The translations under genes were made by a program, and so were the position numbers. Source: Niebla homalea (Eukaryota; Ascomycota; Lecanoromycetes; Lecanorales; Ramalinaceae). From it: DNA of 64,000 nt. Positions 32,789 to 44,131 of the stretch are shown piece after piece. The first letter of the stretch is position 1; each line of letters starts with the position of its first letter. The stretch is from positions 1,922,001-1,986,000 of the forward strand of contig JAHGAU010000001.1 in assembly GCA_019925105.1 (NCBI GenBank), read 5' to 3'. The notes under the pieces are model-generated. The model saw only the letters and a list, made by a program, of their open reading frames with translations, did no database searches and had not been told where the DNA came from.

Positions 32789-34987
32789 TATTCAAAGTCA
32801 ATTGATCGATTGCTGTGTAATTGACGTGATGCAAGCAGCCTAGAGATGAGGGCGTGCTTGCAGTCTTCCATCAGTACCAGGGAAGTGCACCTTCTTATGC
32901 CCTTGAACGGCATGAAGATATTCGTGAAGCGAGACTACTATGACAGTGACGGCCAACACTACCACTACACATGCCACTTTGTTGCAAACTTCCCATTGCT
33001 CGCGTGGCCTTCAAAGCTGGACGATGGATCGACACTAAGAGCACGGAGATTAGCTAAGCGAGAGTGAGGCTATGAGCTAGAAAATTGACTTGGTAGCCTC
33101 AGAAAATGACAAGGAATTGACTTTGATGTCAGTGGCCTTAGCTCAGTGGATGCCTTGTTTGTATGTACTTTAAGCCCAAAACCATCAATCAGAGACGCCA
33201 TCCCAATATTCGCCAGCACAGGGTCGAGCACTGTGATTGCTCAATGCGAACAATGCTTCCAATTGAAAGGACGCCCTGCCTACTCCCCATTGTTTCTTCG
33301 TGCGTTCGCTGCTTGAAATATGCTTGAAGTTGGTTCTTTCTATGTATTCAAGGGCTGTCGTACGTTCAAAAGAGGACTGTCAACGTACTTGCATTAAGAT
33401 CTACGCTGTACGTATCGGAAAGCAATGTTTCATATCATTGTACTTGAGGAATGCAAGCTGGGTGCGCGTGGCAGGGAAATTGTCGCCCTTATACAATGCG
33501 TGCATTATTGGCCTTCTGCAACGAGAAGAGCGGAGGGTCCATCTGAGCACAGGGACAAAGTACCATCCAGAGAACCCATGGGATGGCTACGTGAGCCCTG
33601 AAAGTTGATTTTTATACGTGAAGCAGGATCTGCAACTGGGCATGGTACACCCTTGTACCCCATTTTTCATCCCTGAGTGGGTACAGGATCCGGCATATGC
33701 GGAAGGCCAATGCAGAAAACTCGTATCCCCTGATCCATACAACCAGGGGGCCTCCACCATGTCATTCGGAAGAGAAGTGTCGCTCAATGTCGCTGGATAG
33801 CAATCATGATTGCACCCTCCACAGGCCATCGAGCGTCTATGTATGTCATCGATCTCACTAAGCAGGCAGCCTGGTTACCAATGCCGCGTTCAACCAAACA
33901 CAATCCCGTCTATCGCCTTTTCTGGGACCTTCCAAGCTCTGGCCAAGACCTCACAGAGCTGAGTGGAGGGTGTAATCTTTACGCAAGGCAAAGATGAATG
34001 AGGCAATTACTACCTACGGTGGGACCATTCCAAGCATTCCCGAACGTACCCACATTGTCTTACCTTCCTGTACCCCCTGACGAACATTGGAGATCAGGGA
34101 CATATGGAAAGGGTGAAAGGAAGCTGGTCCGACCATCGTCCGAGAAAGACACTCGGTGAAGCAACATCCAGTCCCACAGAACTTGCGGCAATTGAGACGC
34201 TCACTGCATCCTCCTACATACATGATGGATCAAGAAAACACAGAGTGGCCGATATCAAAGAAAGTCCTTCGCTGAAGCAGTACATCTATGCAGGAACCGG
34301 TCGATCATATTTCATTTACTGGCAAATGAAACTCACGTAGCTCTATCAGGCGAGGGATTTTAGAGGCTCGGATCCTCGGCGCCTCACACAGGCCGTCTTA
34401 CCTGGAAAAATACTATATTGCTTCCGAAGTAAGTGAGGCATTAGACAATTGGTGGCCACTGGAGATGTCGAGCTCGCCTACATACAAGAAATTCGGCTTG
34501 GAAAACCCGTTCATGAGAGCCCAATGGGAGTTTGGAGGAACAAATCTTTTGCAAACTTCTGGATATGAGCGCCTGACCACCTCTGGAGCCTTGTCCGCTA
34601 TTACCGGTTAGCTGACACGATGACTGCTATGTCTTCGTCACAAACCGACGGTGCAAACTTCTTCAGACATTGTCACGGCAACAGAGCATATGTGGCGATC
34701 CGCACAACGACAGCGTGGAAGACGAAATCAGAAGCCAGAATAAGTGAAGAATGTAAAACATGTACAAGGAGCCTGATGGAAAGAATTATCATAGCATATT
34801 TACGCAAGCTACACGAGGTCACCTAGCCATCCGGGTTGATCTCTACGCCGCCGATCCTACCACGTTAGGTCATGCATGAGAAAGCCAACCTCGCAATTGA
34901 TGCCGCTCGAATGATCATTCCACAATTGCCTATTGCAGTCTGAGGATCAGGCCATCACAATAGCAATAACGCCTTCCTATGCCCAAA
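32789..34987. other. Gene-poor 2.2 kb stretch
   Basis: No frame here has family-like sequence. Short open frames (33300-33608, 33618-33800, 34104-34340, 34620-34826) have ordinary composition for random fungal DNA. No transposon ends, tRNA or large repeat are seen. The sequence is moderately AT-rich but not drained of C/G as strongly RIP-mutated DNA would be. Confidence 0.45.
32822..32829 (+). promoter_or_regulatory. CRE-like site TGACGTGA near orphan gene start
   Basis: Same octamer, within the same 11-mer TTGACGTGATG, as upstream of the chitin synthase. It lies very close to the start codon (34 nt), so it would overlap the leader. Function is inferred. Confidence 0.25.
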
Positions 34988-37657
34988 TTACCCAGATCGC
35001 CTCTTCGCTTGTTGATCGTTATCATCATTAGCACTGGGTGTCCTAGCATGCTTCAACCCGTTGGTGTAATTGACACGGTCAGCCTCACGCTCAGCCGAAC
35101 TTTGCCTACCAAGGCCAATTGTTGAAGCTATGGCTTCAGCCGCCTTAGCACCGGTGGGGTCATCCAGCATCCTGTTGGACAATTCCACCGACGTCTCCAC
35201 TGACTGAGCCTGCGCCTTCAGATTGTACTCGTCGGCGGCTTTGATATCCTTGAGAAGCTTGTCAACGGTAGCCATGATGCGTTCTTCTTGGACTTGATAT
35301 TGGTTGGAAGGCATGCTCGATTGCTGGCTGACCCTTACAACACGGTCGATTGCCGAGTCAATGAGCTGGCTCACCTCCAGCCGATCGTTGCATTCCCTGA
35401 GCATCGTCTTCTTGAATTTTTGTAGTTCATCCATGGTGCGATCATTGACTCCAAGTTTAGAACCTAAAGCCTCCCACCCAGGTACAGACGCACCATTCCG
35501 ATTGGGAGAGTTGAATATCAGATTTGAAGACAAATTCGAGTTGTTCGGCTGGCCACTGGGATAATGAGGCCGTGGTTGCTGACCATTGGCTACGTGGTTC
35601 TGGTAATTTCCATTGATGCCATTCGTCTGAGGAGTGGTTTGCTGCTGAGAGCTGACTTGGTCTGATTGCTGACGGTTTGTGCTTGAAGTAGTATCGTAGG
35701 GTGACTTGTACGAAGAATCTGACTTTGTGGCGTTCAGGATCATATTGAGAGGGTTTGTCGGGGCCGCATAAGGAGGACGGGGTGGAAGTGGACTATGTTG
35801 CATACCAGGCGGTACATGATATCCATTCATTTGGGGTGGGCCATTTGGTGGCATATAGCCCTTCGGGTATTGCATGAGAGGATGTGAATACGGGGTGGGA
35901 TGAGCTTGTGGCGCTGGCTGTTGCGGTAAATATCGCGGTTGAGAGGTCGTAGGAGGAGGTGGTGTGGCCCTCCGCTTCTTCTCGCGTTCAATTGAGACAG
36001 ATTCGTCGTACCCCCACATCCAACCCTTCCCTTCCCGCTCGATCTTTCGGAAAGCTTGATGCTGCCCAAGATTGTGGCGCACACTGCTCTGCCAGCCCTG
36101 GGTTGTCACACGAAATCTGAAAAAGGGGTGGCGCCGTTCGATGGCCTTGTAGATTTGTGGCAGGGACATGTGTCCAGTTTCTGAATTGGTCAAGGCCTCG
36201 TGTATCAGGATAACGTAAGATGCCGGCGGTTTCTGGAGCTGTTCTTCTGTATAGTCCTCCACTCTCATTTCTGGAGACGGTGAGCGCGGTGGCTTTGCCG
36301 CTTTCCTCTCCTTCTGGATCTTTGAGGCTTTATTTCCGGCGTCTTGCTCGGGCATCTCTGATTCAGTCTTCTCAGTGCTCTCGCGAGCCTCTTGTTCCTC
36401 ATCCTGCCTGCTTTTCTTCCGTTTGGTGTACTTGCGTTTACCTGAAGGTTGGATGGTCGACTCTTCCAGTTCCATGGCCTTTGCAGACTTGCCACGGCCC
36501 TGCTTCTGACTCGAATTCTTGCTTTTAGCCTTGGCCTTAGCTTGCCTCGCCAGCTCGGCTTGCTCTCTTTTTGACATGACACCATTTTTCGGCGGTCGAC
36601 CAGGACCTTTGCGTCGGCTCGTCTCCGGTTCTGGCTCGGATCTCGGTTTCCGCCTTCCTCTATTTCGGGTCTCCATTTTCCCATCTTCCTCGAGATCACT
36701 CAGCCCAGAGACTTCCGGCTCTATCCCATCTTCTTCCACCAGTATTTCTTCCTCATCTTCCGCCAGCGGCTCATATTCCTGGCCCCGAACCTCGTCGGCA
36801 CCAGTCTCTCCCAAAGGTACTTCAGGTAAATAGAATCGTATGCCCAAGCCTCCAATTTGAATGACGCTTCCACTGACAAGGGGCTCCGTACTACCTCCGG
36901 CGAAGTACTCTTCATCGAGAAAGCCACCGTTCCGACCGAGGAATGAGACTTCGAAGTAATATTTGTCAAAATTGAAACAGATCCGAATATGTCGCCTTGA
37001 GATACTTTTGTGATTTCCTGGTCGGCCTTCATATGTTTCGGGAGGGGATATAGGAATAAGAGGACAGTCATTCGGAAAGGTGATATCATCATTGTCTTTG
37101 TTGGTTGGATCAATGCTCGGAGGAATTGCCACCGAATTGTAATCCTTCCTTGCCCGCTTCCTCGAAGAACCATGGGATGTTCTGGGTCTACCATTGGTTT
37201 GGAAATGTAGCTCTTGGTCATCCTCATAGTCGTCGGACAAGGGGGGGTCAATCTCATTATCGGAAGCCGTCAAGTACTTGGTTCTCGTTCGAGTCTCATC
37301 CGATTCTCGGCCCAGCTCAATGGCATGCGTAGTCATATAGAAATCGCCGTCGGCGAATTCCAGCTTTGCATATGCTTTGACATCTTTCGCCATGTTTGCC
37401 TGCGAGGATGACGAGCCATCCTCGACAGTGCCGCTTTCGTATTGCGCGCCATCGTCATCTTCAGGCGAAGGCAACGCGCCTGCGAAGTGATGGTTGGTCT
37501 CGTAACGGTTGGTAGGATTATCGAGCGTGGTGTAGTCGCCCTGATGAAGGCCGTTTGCTTGACCATGGTGGTCAGAATCCTCTATCGATTCTCTAATAAT
37601 ACCGTTAATATGAGCTTTGACGACACCATTGGTACCGCCGTTCGCCAGCGCCTCCAT
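34988..37657 (-). CDS. FHA and forkhead transcription factor, Fhl1-like
   Basis: Single exon, 889 residues from the ATG at 37657 (the upstream in-frame TTG is not a start). An FHA domain is split: the first strands (about 95-118, ending AIELGRE) are separated by about 100 disordered residues from SISRRHIRICFNFDKYYFEV and the rest (about 215-290). The forkhead domain is at about 475-548 (KPPASYVILIHEAL, then GWQSSVRHNLGQHQAFRKI and GKGWMWG). Between them lies an AT-hook-like RKGPGRPPKNG and Lys-rich sequence. FHA plus forkhead is the architecture of Fhl1/Fkh proteins; the FHA insertion and lack of other Fkh features favour Fhl1, which in yeast controls ribosomal protein genes. The C-terminal half is Gln/Asn/Pro-rich. 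The class call is by architecture, not by alignment. Confidence 0.88.
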   Translation of the reverse strand: MEALANGGTNGVVKAHINGIIRESIEDSDHHGQANGLHQGDYTTLDNPTNRYETNHHFAGALPSPEDDDGAQYESGTVEDGSSSSQANMAKDVKAYAKLEFADGDFYMTTHAIELGRESDETRTRTKYLTASDNEIDPPLSDDYEDDQELHFQTNGRPRTSHGSSRKRARKDYNSVAIPPSIDPTNKDNDDITFPNDCPLIPISPPETYEGRPGNHKSISRRHIRICFNFDKYYFEVSFLGRNGGFLDEEYFAGGSTEPLVSGSVIQIGGLGIRFYLPEVPLGETGADEVRGQEYEPLAEDEEEILVEEDGIEPEVSGLSDLEEDGKMETRNRGRRKPRSEPEPETSRRKGPGRPPKNGVMSKREQAELARQAKAKAKSKNSSQKQGRGKSAKAMELEESTIQPSGKRKYTKRKKSRQDEEQEARESTEKTESEMPEQDAGNKASKIQKERKAAKPPRSPSPEMRVEDYTEEQLQKPPASYVILIHEALTNSETGHMSLPQIYKAIERRHPFFRFRVTTQGWQSSVRHNLGQHQAFRKIEREGKGWMWGYDESVSIEREKKRRATPPPPTTSQPRYLPQQPAPQAHPTPYSHPLMQYPKGYMPPNGPPQMNGYHVPPGMQHSPLPPRPPYAAPTNPLNMILNATKSDSSYKSPYDTTSSTNRQQSDQVSSQQQTTPQTNGINGNYQNHVANGQQPRPHYPSGQPNNSNLSSNLIFNSPNRNGASVPGWEALGSKLGVNDRTMDELQKFKKTMLRECNDRLEVSQLIDSAIDRVVRVSQQSSMPSNQYQVQEERIMATVDKLLKDIKAADEYNLKAQAQSVETSVELSNRMLDDPTGAKAAEAIASTIGLGRQSSAEREADRVNYTNGLKHARTPSANDDNDQQAKRRSG

Positions 37658-38018
37658 CGCCAGCAATAAGATATAACACTCTCGCCAAGAGGCCGGTCAG
37701 TCTTCCACCATTTTCTGTAGCTTGAACGGTCTCGTGATGCAAATGAAACCAGTCAAATCACGTCATCGCGAACGGGTTCAAGGCTTCGAAAATATGAAAT
37801 CCAGAAAGATGCAATTTTTTGACACTTTCCAGAGGAGAAATGCAAAGGGAATGTATGTGTGCTCGGTAGAAGCTGATTGGTGTTTGTGGCTGGAGCTAAG
37901 CTAGAAGCTAGACCCTGTCAAGCGCAGAAAGAACTACCGCCGGTTATTCTAACCGTACCTTATACATGATCACATCTTCGCACCATCATACTGATCAGCA
38001 TCATCAGCAGGGCCGACT
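37658..38018. promoter_or_regulatory. Divergent promoter region, forkhead / 2OG oxygenase
   Basis: 361 nt between divergent starts. It contains ATCACGTCATC (about 37758-37768), the reverse complement of a CRE-like TGACGTGA. Nothing else is assignable. Confidence 0.35.
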
Positions 38019-39448
38019 ATGCCGCCTAAAGGCCGGGCGAAAGATGCTTCCAAGTCCAAAGTCATCAAACCAGAAACCGCATTGCCTCCACTGAATTGGC
38101 CCATGTTGCACCCTTTGAGATCCCAAGGTGATCTGTCTCTAGATATCCTTCTTGCCGACCAGATTTTCGTTATACGCAATCTATTTACATCTACGTTGAG
38201 CAAAAGCCTAGTGTCATTTCTATCAAACTTTGACCTCATTACTACTCCTGCAACGCCCAAGGGTGGTGAGGCGTCGAGAGTGAACGATAGGCTGGAGGTG
38301 AACGATCACGCGTTCGCGCAGACTTTATGGCATACTACAGCCCTCGAAGATCTCGTACGCCAATCCACTACGACTGGCGAAGCAAGCTGGGGCGGAGAAG
38401 TTGTTGGCTTGAATCCCCGCATACGGATCTACCGCTACAAGGAAGGTCAATTCTTCGCTCCTCATTGTATGTTTCAGCTTTTTTCTCCATCTTCCATTTC
38501 GGCATTTGCACAAGGATGTTCAATAGCTTCCCTCCTATTGCTTTGCTGCATCCCTGCGGTAAGTGATAATGCATGCCAGAGCACCGGCGGCCCCTGCAAA
38601 TGCGCTTTTATCTTTTTGGGTTGGTCTGCTCATGCGCTCCGAGTCGCGTTCCAAGGCTCTCGGGCATTTAGTCAGATGGATATCACACACTCCGCATGTT
38701 AGTATCAGCGATACGTCATACATTAGCAAACCTTTGTCGCATTTACTTGGCTACAAATTGACCACCTGCACTTGGAAAATGGACGCTGTCATGAGTCCTG
38801 ATCTTAGATCATTTTGACTTCTGCCTATAATCGTTACCTCATTGTTCTCAGCCTCTGTGACTCCGCCTTAACAAACCTATCATGAAAGCCATTTTGTTTT
38901 AAATGGTGAGAAAGAGGAACCATGGTGTCTGCATTGGACAAGCGATCTGTATCATTTCGCTTGCGGCTTAACTACTTAGATCGAGCTGTGGGTATTGTAA
39001 CGATCGAGTGAGGAAATTTATGCATGTTCTTGATGCAATACCTGACCAACACGGTTCATACTATCAAGATTGTTCCTGCCTCCGCCTCGCTTTGATAATA
39101 ATCAGAATGCTTGATTGATTCTAATCACACTCAGATGATGAATCGAACACCGTCCTTTTTCCAGCCTCACCTCCAATCACCACCAAAACCACCTGGACTT
39201 TACTTATCTATCTCACCGGACCTGCAACAGGCTGCGTTGGAGGAGAAACGGTCTTCTACCCTGAACTTGGACCGGCAAAGATATCTTCGAATAAGTCGGA
39301 GGAAGGAATCAAGCCGATGTTCATCGAGCTAGAGGTAGGAATGGCACTGCTACACAGGCATGGTCAAGACTGTATCCTCCACGAAGGTAAGAAGGTCACT
39401 AAAGGCGAAAAATGGGTCATTCGCAGCGACCTTTGCGTTCGAAGATGA
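38019..39448 (+). CDS. 2-oxoglutarate/Fe(II) oxygenase, prolyl 4-hydroxylase-like
   Basis: Predicted dioxygenase of 253 residues from two exons, 38019-38466 and 39135-39448. Splicing joins FFAPH to YDESNTV, placing the first iron ligands in the HYD motif (H-x-D). Downstream are GCVGGETVFYPE and GMALLHRHG, then the distal His in ILHEGKKVTKGEKWVIRSD, with the Lys/Arg that would hold 2-oxoglutarate. The substrate is unknown; no signal peptide, so probably nuclear or cytosolic. The N-terminus is Lys-rich. The intron is 668 nt, far longer than others in the window; I found no conserved coding block in it. The gene converges with the DsbA-like gene, only 83 nt between stops. Confidence 0.88.
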
Positions 39449-39531
39449 TGTACACTGGGATTGTCGAGATTCCTGGACATGGCAGACCATCCGCAAGCGT
39501 CTGTTCGTCATTCACATAAGGCTCGCTCAAT

Positions 39532-40194
39532 CTACGATTCCTCCATCTCCTTGACTTTCTCAAACACAGAGAGAAATGATTCTGGACTTTGCGCGCCGCC
39601 AATCTCGTACTTGTCCTGTATCACAAAATGTGGCACCCCATGGATGCCCTTGGCATACGCCCTCTGGACCTCCTTGTCTACCTCTGCCCCTCCAGCATCG
39701 CTTTCCAACCACGCTTTAACCTCCTTGTCATCTAGACGAGCATCAACGGCCGCAGCAGTCAAGACCTTGTGATCCGTTATGTCGCCTTCCTGCTCAAAAT
39801 ACGATTTATTCAGCTGAGCCACAACCTTGTTCTGCAGATCAAACCCTCCCTTCTCCTCCGCCAGATGGATTAATCGGTGGGAGTCGCGTGTGTTGCCTGT
39901 CTTACCGCCAAAGCTGATATTGATACCCACGCCTTTGGCTGCCCCACCCAAATGCTCATAGATGCTGGCTGCCTTTTCAGGGCCGAATCGCATGGCGTAG
40001 TATTCCTCCTTGTTGACGCCTTTAGTGGAAGCTTGGGAATTCAACTGGAAGGGCAGCCATTTGGTCTGGAAAGTGTCGCCGTTGCCGGGATGCTTGGCTT
40101 TGTACAACCCAATACCGGCTGCGATTTTACTGGCGCCCACGTAACACCAGGGACAGACAGTGTCACTAGTGATCTGTATAGCGAAGTTTGTCAT
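39532..40194 (-). CDS. DsbA/FrnE-like thioredoxin-fold oxidoreductase
   Basis: Single exon, 220 residues from the ATG at 40194 (five upstream codons in the frame begin with GTG and are excluded). Residues 14-17 are the CPWC active site in DTVCPWCYVG, and the cis-Pro loop is GIHGVPHFVI. The helical insertion between them is typical of the FrnE/2-hydroxychromene-2-carboxylate isomerase branch of DsbA-like proteins. No signal peptide is present, so a cytosolic redox or thiol-conjugating role is likely. The exact substrate cannot be read from sequence. The frame ends in EKVKEMEES. Confidence 0.92.
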   Translation of the reverse strand: MTNFAIQITSDTVCPWCYVGASKIAAGIGLYKAKHPGNGDTFQTKWLPFQLNSQASTKGVNKEEYYAMRFGPEKAASIYEHLGGAAKGVGINISFGGKTGNTRDSHRLIHLAEEKGGFDLQNKVVAQLNKSYFEQEGDITDHKVLTAAAVDARLDDKEVKAWLESDAGGAEVDKEVQRAYAKGIHGVPHFVIQDKYEIGGAQSPESFLSVFEKVKEMEES

Positions 40195-41789
40195 CTTTGT
40201 TGTGAGCACGACGAGAATAGCACGTCAATGATCATAAGTCGCGGAGATTCTGATGTTGGGGAAGGGGGATGACGAAAGGAAACTTGGGAGAAAGCCAGCC
40301 GAACACCATTTTGTACATTTCGAATCCCCCTGAATGGGAAATTGATAGATGGCCAATTGCTTCAGCTTATAAATCCATCTCGGTGGTGTTGATTCGCCCT
40401 GTGGAAGTGGCGAGAAGACGCGAAATGGTTTGGCATCCTCGCCAGCCGTCCATCGGTCATATCTCGTCGCCGACCTGAAGATTTGAATCATTGACTAGAA
40501 TCAACCCGCATCGGTAGTCGAAGGGATAGTCAGCGCTTCGTTTGCCCTTTACAGAGTACGGCTCTCGCCTTGCTCAACCGAAGGAAGTCCCTCAATACTC
40601 CCGTCACTATCGCTAAGACGACAATTCTGCGCTTCGTACAGATCGTGGGGAAATTTGAATTGCTAGCTGCGAATCGTGGTGGCACAAATAGCAGCTCACC
40701 CACGTGTGCTCCTCCATCGTAAATACAAAAAGGATTGCGTTTCCAACCATACTATCGTTCACTGATGATGGCATTGTTTTCTGGCTCTCAATGAAGCTGG
40801 TGCTACAGATAGCTTTAGGCCCATTCCCCCGGATCCTCATTGCATTACTCCTTTCTTGACAAACATCTCTAGTCCAAAGACCAATACCTTGACCAACCAA
40901 ATCGCCCACACCGCAGGGAGGACTTACAGAACCCCACCCAACGGCTGCCACAGATCCCCCCTTTTGGAAAAAAACTTTATCCACATGTAACTCAATCCAA
41001 GAGAGAAGCAAATCATCTTTTGGCTGGGCCATTCCCACATAATCATACCTGTTATTGTCCGCTCTACTCTCTCATGCGTGGGGTCGATCTACTCTTTTCA
41101 TTTCTTCTATCTATTGGCAAGGAAAGTATCATGGACAATTTCCCCCTCCTCAAATCAAGAAGGGTTCCTATATCCTATAGAGATAGAAACACGATAAGCG
41201 CCCCAAGATTTCACAATCATCGCACTTCTAGCCTCTGCATTCGCGGGTCCCGGTCCTAGAGCCAGGCCCATCACCAATAATGACCTGCCCGGCACCCCCG
41301 TTCCCCCCTCCCCTCTTCGCGCAGGCAACATGTTAGTTGGTATCTCCCTGTCCCTCGGATACAGAGCCCTTGGGCGCCTTCATCCCGGAAAACATTTCCA
41401 TATACTGCGCAATTAGACATCTGATATATGTGTAGATCTGGCGAATGGAAATAGTGAAAAGACGCCAATGCCACTGTAGGAATATGTATCTGGCATTTCT
41501 TCTGCATGATATGTACTGTATACCGCATCTATTACATTAAAAAATTCGTTTCGCTGTATATCACCTATGTACGTTAATGGTCTCTCCCAGCAGCCATGTT
41601 GTGTGTATCATGGGTTTTCCTGAACGCCTTGCTTTCCTTGAAACCGCAGATAGTGGTATATCCTTTTCAATTCCCTGGCTCAGCTTTCATTTATTTGCTC
41701 GATGCCTCTGTTATAGTGCTCGTGGCGCGAATCCCAAAAATCCCCCCAAAATCGAATCAAAGTGGCTGGTAAGGCCGCGGTATCCCGAT
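40195..41789. other. Intergenic 1.6 kb, no supported gene
   Basis: The only sizeable frame is 40613-41032 (-), 139 codons from its ATG, with a Gly/Val-rich middle but no recognisable family; I leave it uncalled. The left end is the promoter of the DsbA-like gene, the right end the 3' flank of the kelch gene. Confidence 0.45.
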
Positions 41790-44131
41790 CTAATCCCGAT
41801 TGACCACTCGCAAGCTCCTCCTAGGGTTCAACACAACTCCGAAGAAAGTTGGCTCGCCGTGCAAGTCGTCGGAGCTGCTGTTGGCAGTGCTGTTGCCGCC
41901 CACAGGAGCGCTTGGCAACGGCGGAATGGGCTCATAGCCATCACTTCCTGGGGTAGCTGTGACACCGCTGCTACCCTCGCCACTGGTCTTAGTCCTGGTC
42001 ATGCTAGATCCCTGTGTTGAGGTTAGGAATGAGGTCTTCTCGGCGTTGGCAGCAGCTGCGCGCTGCGTCATGGCGACGTGGTTTTTGTATAACCTGAGTT
42101 GACGGCGGTAGACCCACGCGCAAAAGCCGAGGTAGGCTGCAAGAATGGCGAAACAGCCCGCGACGACCCCAGCGACAATGGCGCCAACATTGGGACCGGA
42201 GTTTCCAGAGCCGGAGCTGGTGCTGGTGCGCGCGGAACTAGTCTCCGTGATGGTCGCTCCATTGGCGCCTGTGACTGTATAGGTTACGGGCTTTCCTGTA
42301 GCAAGCGGGCCCGCAGTTGCAGACTGAGCAGGCGCAGTGATGGTGGCTCCTCCGTATTCCTTCCCGCCAATGACCTTCTGAATAGCGCCTGGTACCGAAT
42401 ATCCATAGCTTCCACCCAACGCTGCCGGATCTGAAGCCTGAACGGCCTGTTGATTTTGTGTATTGTTTGGTGCGTTGGCTCCGGTCAAAGCATTGAAGTT
42501 GTTTTGCCAGGTCAGATTGGTGGCAGAGAACACGTAGTAGCCACTATCGCAGCCACCGGCAAGCTCCGTGTTGTAACCGCCAACTACGATCATCTGCCCA
42601 TCGTAGATATTACATGTGTGACCTACACGAGCCGGCGGAACAGACTGTCCGCTTGTGTCAACTTCAATCCAGGTAAAGCTGGGGATTGTAAGGATCCACA
42701 TGTCGCTGAACTGAGTCTGGTTTTTGTACGGAACGAGATTCTGCCCGCCGAACATGTAGATGTTGGTGCTTGACCCATCCGGTGCGGATGCTGCGACTGC
42801 GCATGGATTGACCCGAAGAGTAGGGTATCTACCGGCGGTCGATTGTTTATACCAACTCGACGTTGCAATATCGAAAACGTCGATGATGTTCATTTGCGTC
42901 TTTCGCTAGGTTAGCTGGGATTCATGATGCCACGGAGCCAACTTACAAAGGAGACATTCGTACCCCCACCCATGCTGACAAGAATACCTTTCGGTCCATA
43001 GCCAGGAACATAAACAAGGGCGCTATCTGCTCGGTTTGGAAATGAATTGGAGTCTTGGATGCCGCCTTGCGTTATATTACGCCAGACGCCATCCGAGCCA
43101 GCGGTTTTACTGTCGCCTAGACTTTGGACGCCATCATTCGAGTACCCAGGGAAGGTGTATTCCACGAGAGACTTGAGGTAGGTGCGGTATATCTGGTTGG
43201 ACCAACCCTGTGTCGTATGCTCGTCCAAGTGGCCAGCAAAATACCAACCCCGACCCAGTGCAGGAACACTGACGCCTGCACCTTCGGCAGCTCGTTGTAC
43301 AGGCTGGTTGGCTGGATCACTATTATTGCCTTCCGATGTCTGCGGGTTCTGGTGCTCGGTCCAGGAAGCGCCTTTGATGTCGTATTCCCAAAGGGAGAAT
43401 TTAGTGGGCTGAGCGATGGGATCGTCAGAGAACTCGCCTCCATACAGATACAGCGAATCGTAGGAGTTCCAAAGATAGCCATTCGACACCGAGGGTGGTC
43501 CGGATGGTTGAGGAAGTCCCGAGACAACGGGAGCAGATATGTCCCATGATTTCGTAACGTCTATAGTAAAAAAGTCATTGGTCCACGTATTCGAGGTCTG
43601 TCCCTGCTGTGTCGTAGCATGTCCCCCGTACAGATAGATAGTCCCATTCACGATAGCACTTTGTTGGCTCCAACGGGTGCACACATCGGTATCGGTGTTG
43701 GCTCGAGGTACTATCAACTGACCGTCGACCAGGTCCCTCCTCTGTAGACCTTTTTTTTGGATGACTCTAGCATCAGCCCCGAAGCTGCTCAGCTCCGAAC
43801 TTCCAAGGAACGAGGTCTCGAAAGTTAGGGATATGGTGACAAGGAGGGTGCAGGCTAGTAGCAATAACCGAAACGGGAGTAGATATTGGTGAAGTGTTTG
43901 TCCATGTGGATCTGGCGTAGCATCTCCCTCGTGACGTGAAGTACGAGCGAGGTCGTATGAAGTGTCTATTGGATCAAGAGATCGATGGGGTGACATATAC
44001 TCGAGGCCAGTATATGAAGATGTACGCTCTTGTAATTCTTCTCTAGGGATCAAAGTATCGACATCGAGCTCCTGAAAGAGAGATTTGCTTCTGTTCCAAA
44101 GCGTGCTCGGATTGACAGTCTGCTCATCCAT
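41790..44131 (-). CDS. Kelch-repeat protein with two membrane spans
   Basis: 764 residues from exons 42947-44131 and 41790-42899 (47 nt intron). The N-terminal 80 residues are cytoplasmic in character; a hydrophobic span lies at about 83-104, then a long region with kelch-type beta-propeller blades (IYLYGGHATTQQG, SLYLYGGEFSDD, NIYMFGGQNL, MIVVGGYNTELAGG). A Ser/Thr/Ala linker follows, then a second span at about 634-659 (VAGVVAGCFAILAAYLGF) and a cytoplasmic tail with YEPIPPLPS and DLHGEP. I infer an extracellular or lumenal propeller anchored at both ends. Fungal kelch proteins of this layout have no agreed function; galactose-oxidase activity is unsupported because no Cys-Tyr catalytic context is visible. 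Confidence 0.85.

Noticed and set aside
33121..33170. GGCCTTAGCTCAGTGGATGCC, resembling a tRNA A-box
   Set aside because: No matching D-stem closure, no B-box with GGTTCGAxxCC in the next 60 nt and no acceptor stem partner, so it is not a tRNA.
32789..34987. Possible RIP-degraded transposon in the gene-poor stretch
   Set aside because: No terminal repeats, no recognisable transposase or reverse transcriptase fragments and only moderate AT content.
40613..41032. 139-codon ATG-started frame on the minus strand
   Set aside because: No domain, no signal peptide, no splice support and no neighbour relation; length is within reach of chance for this composition.
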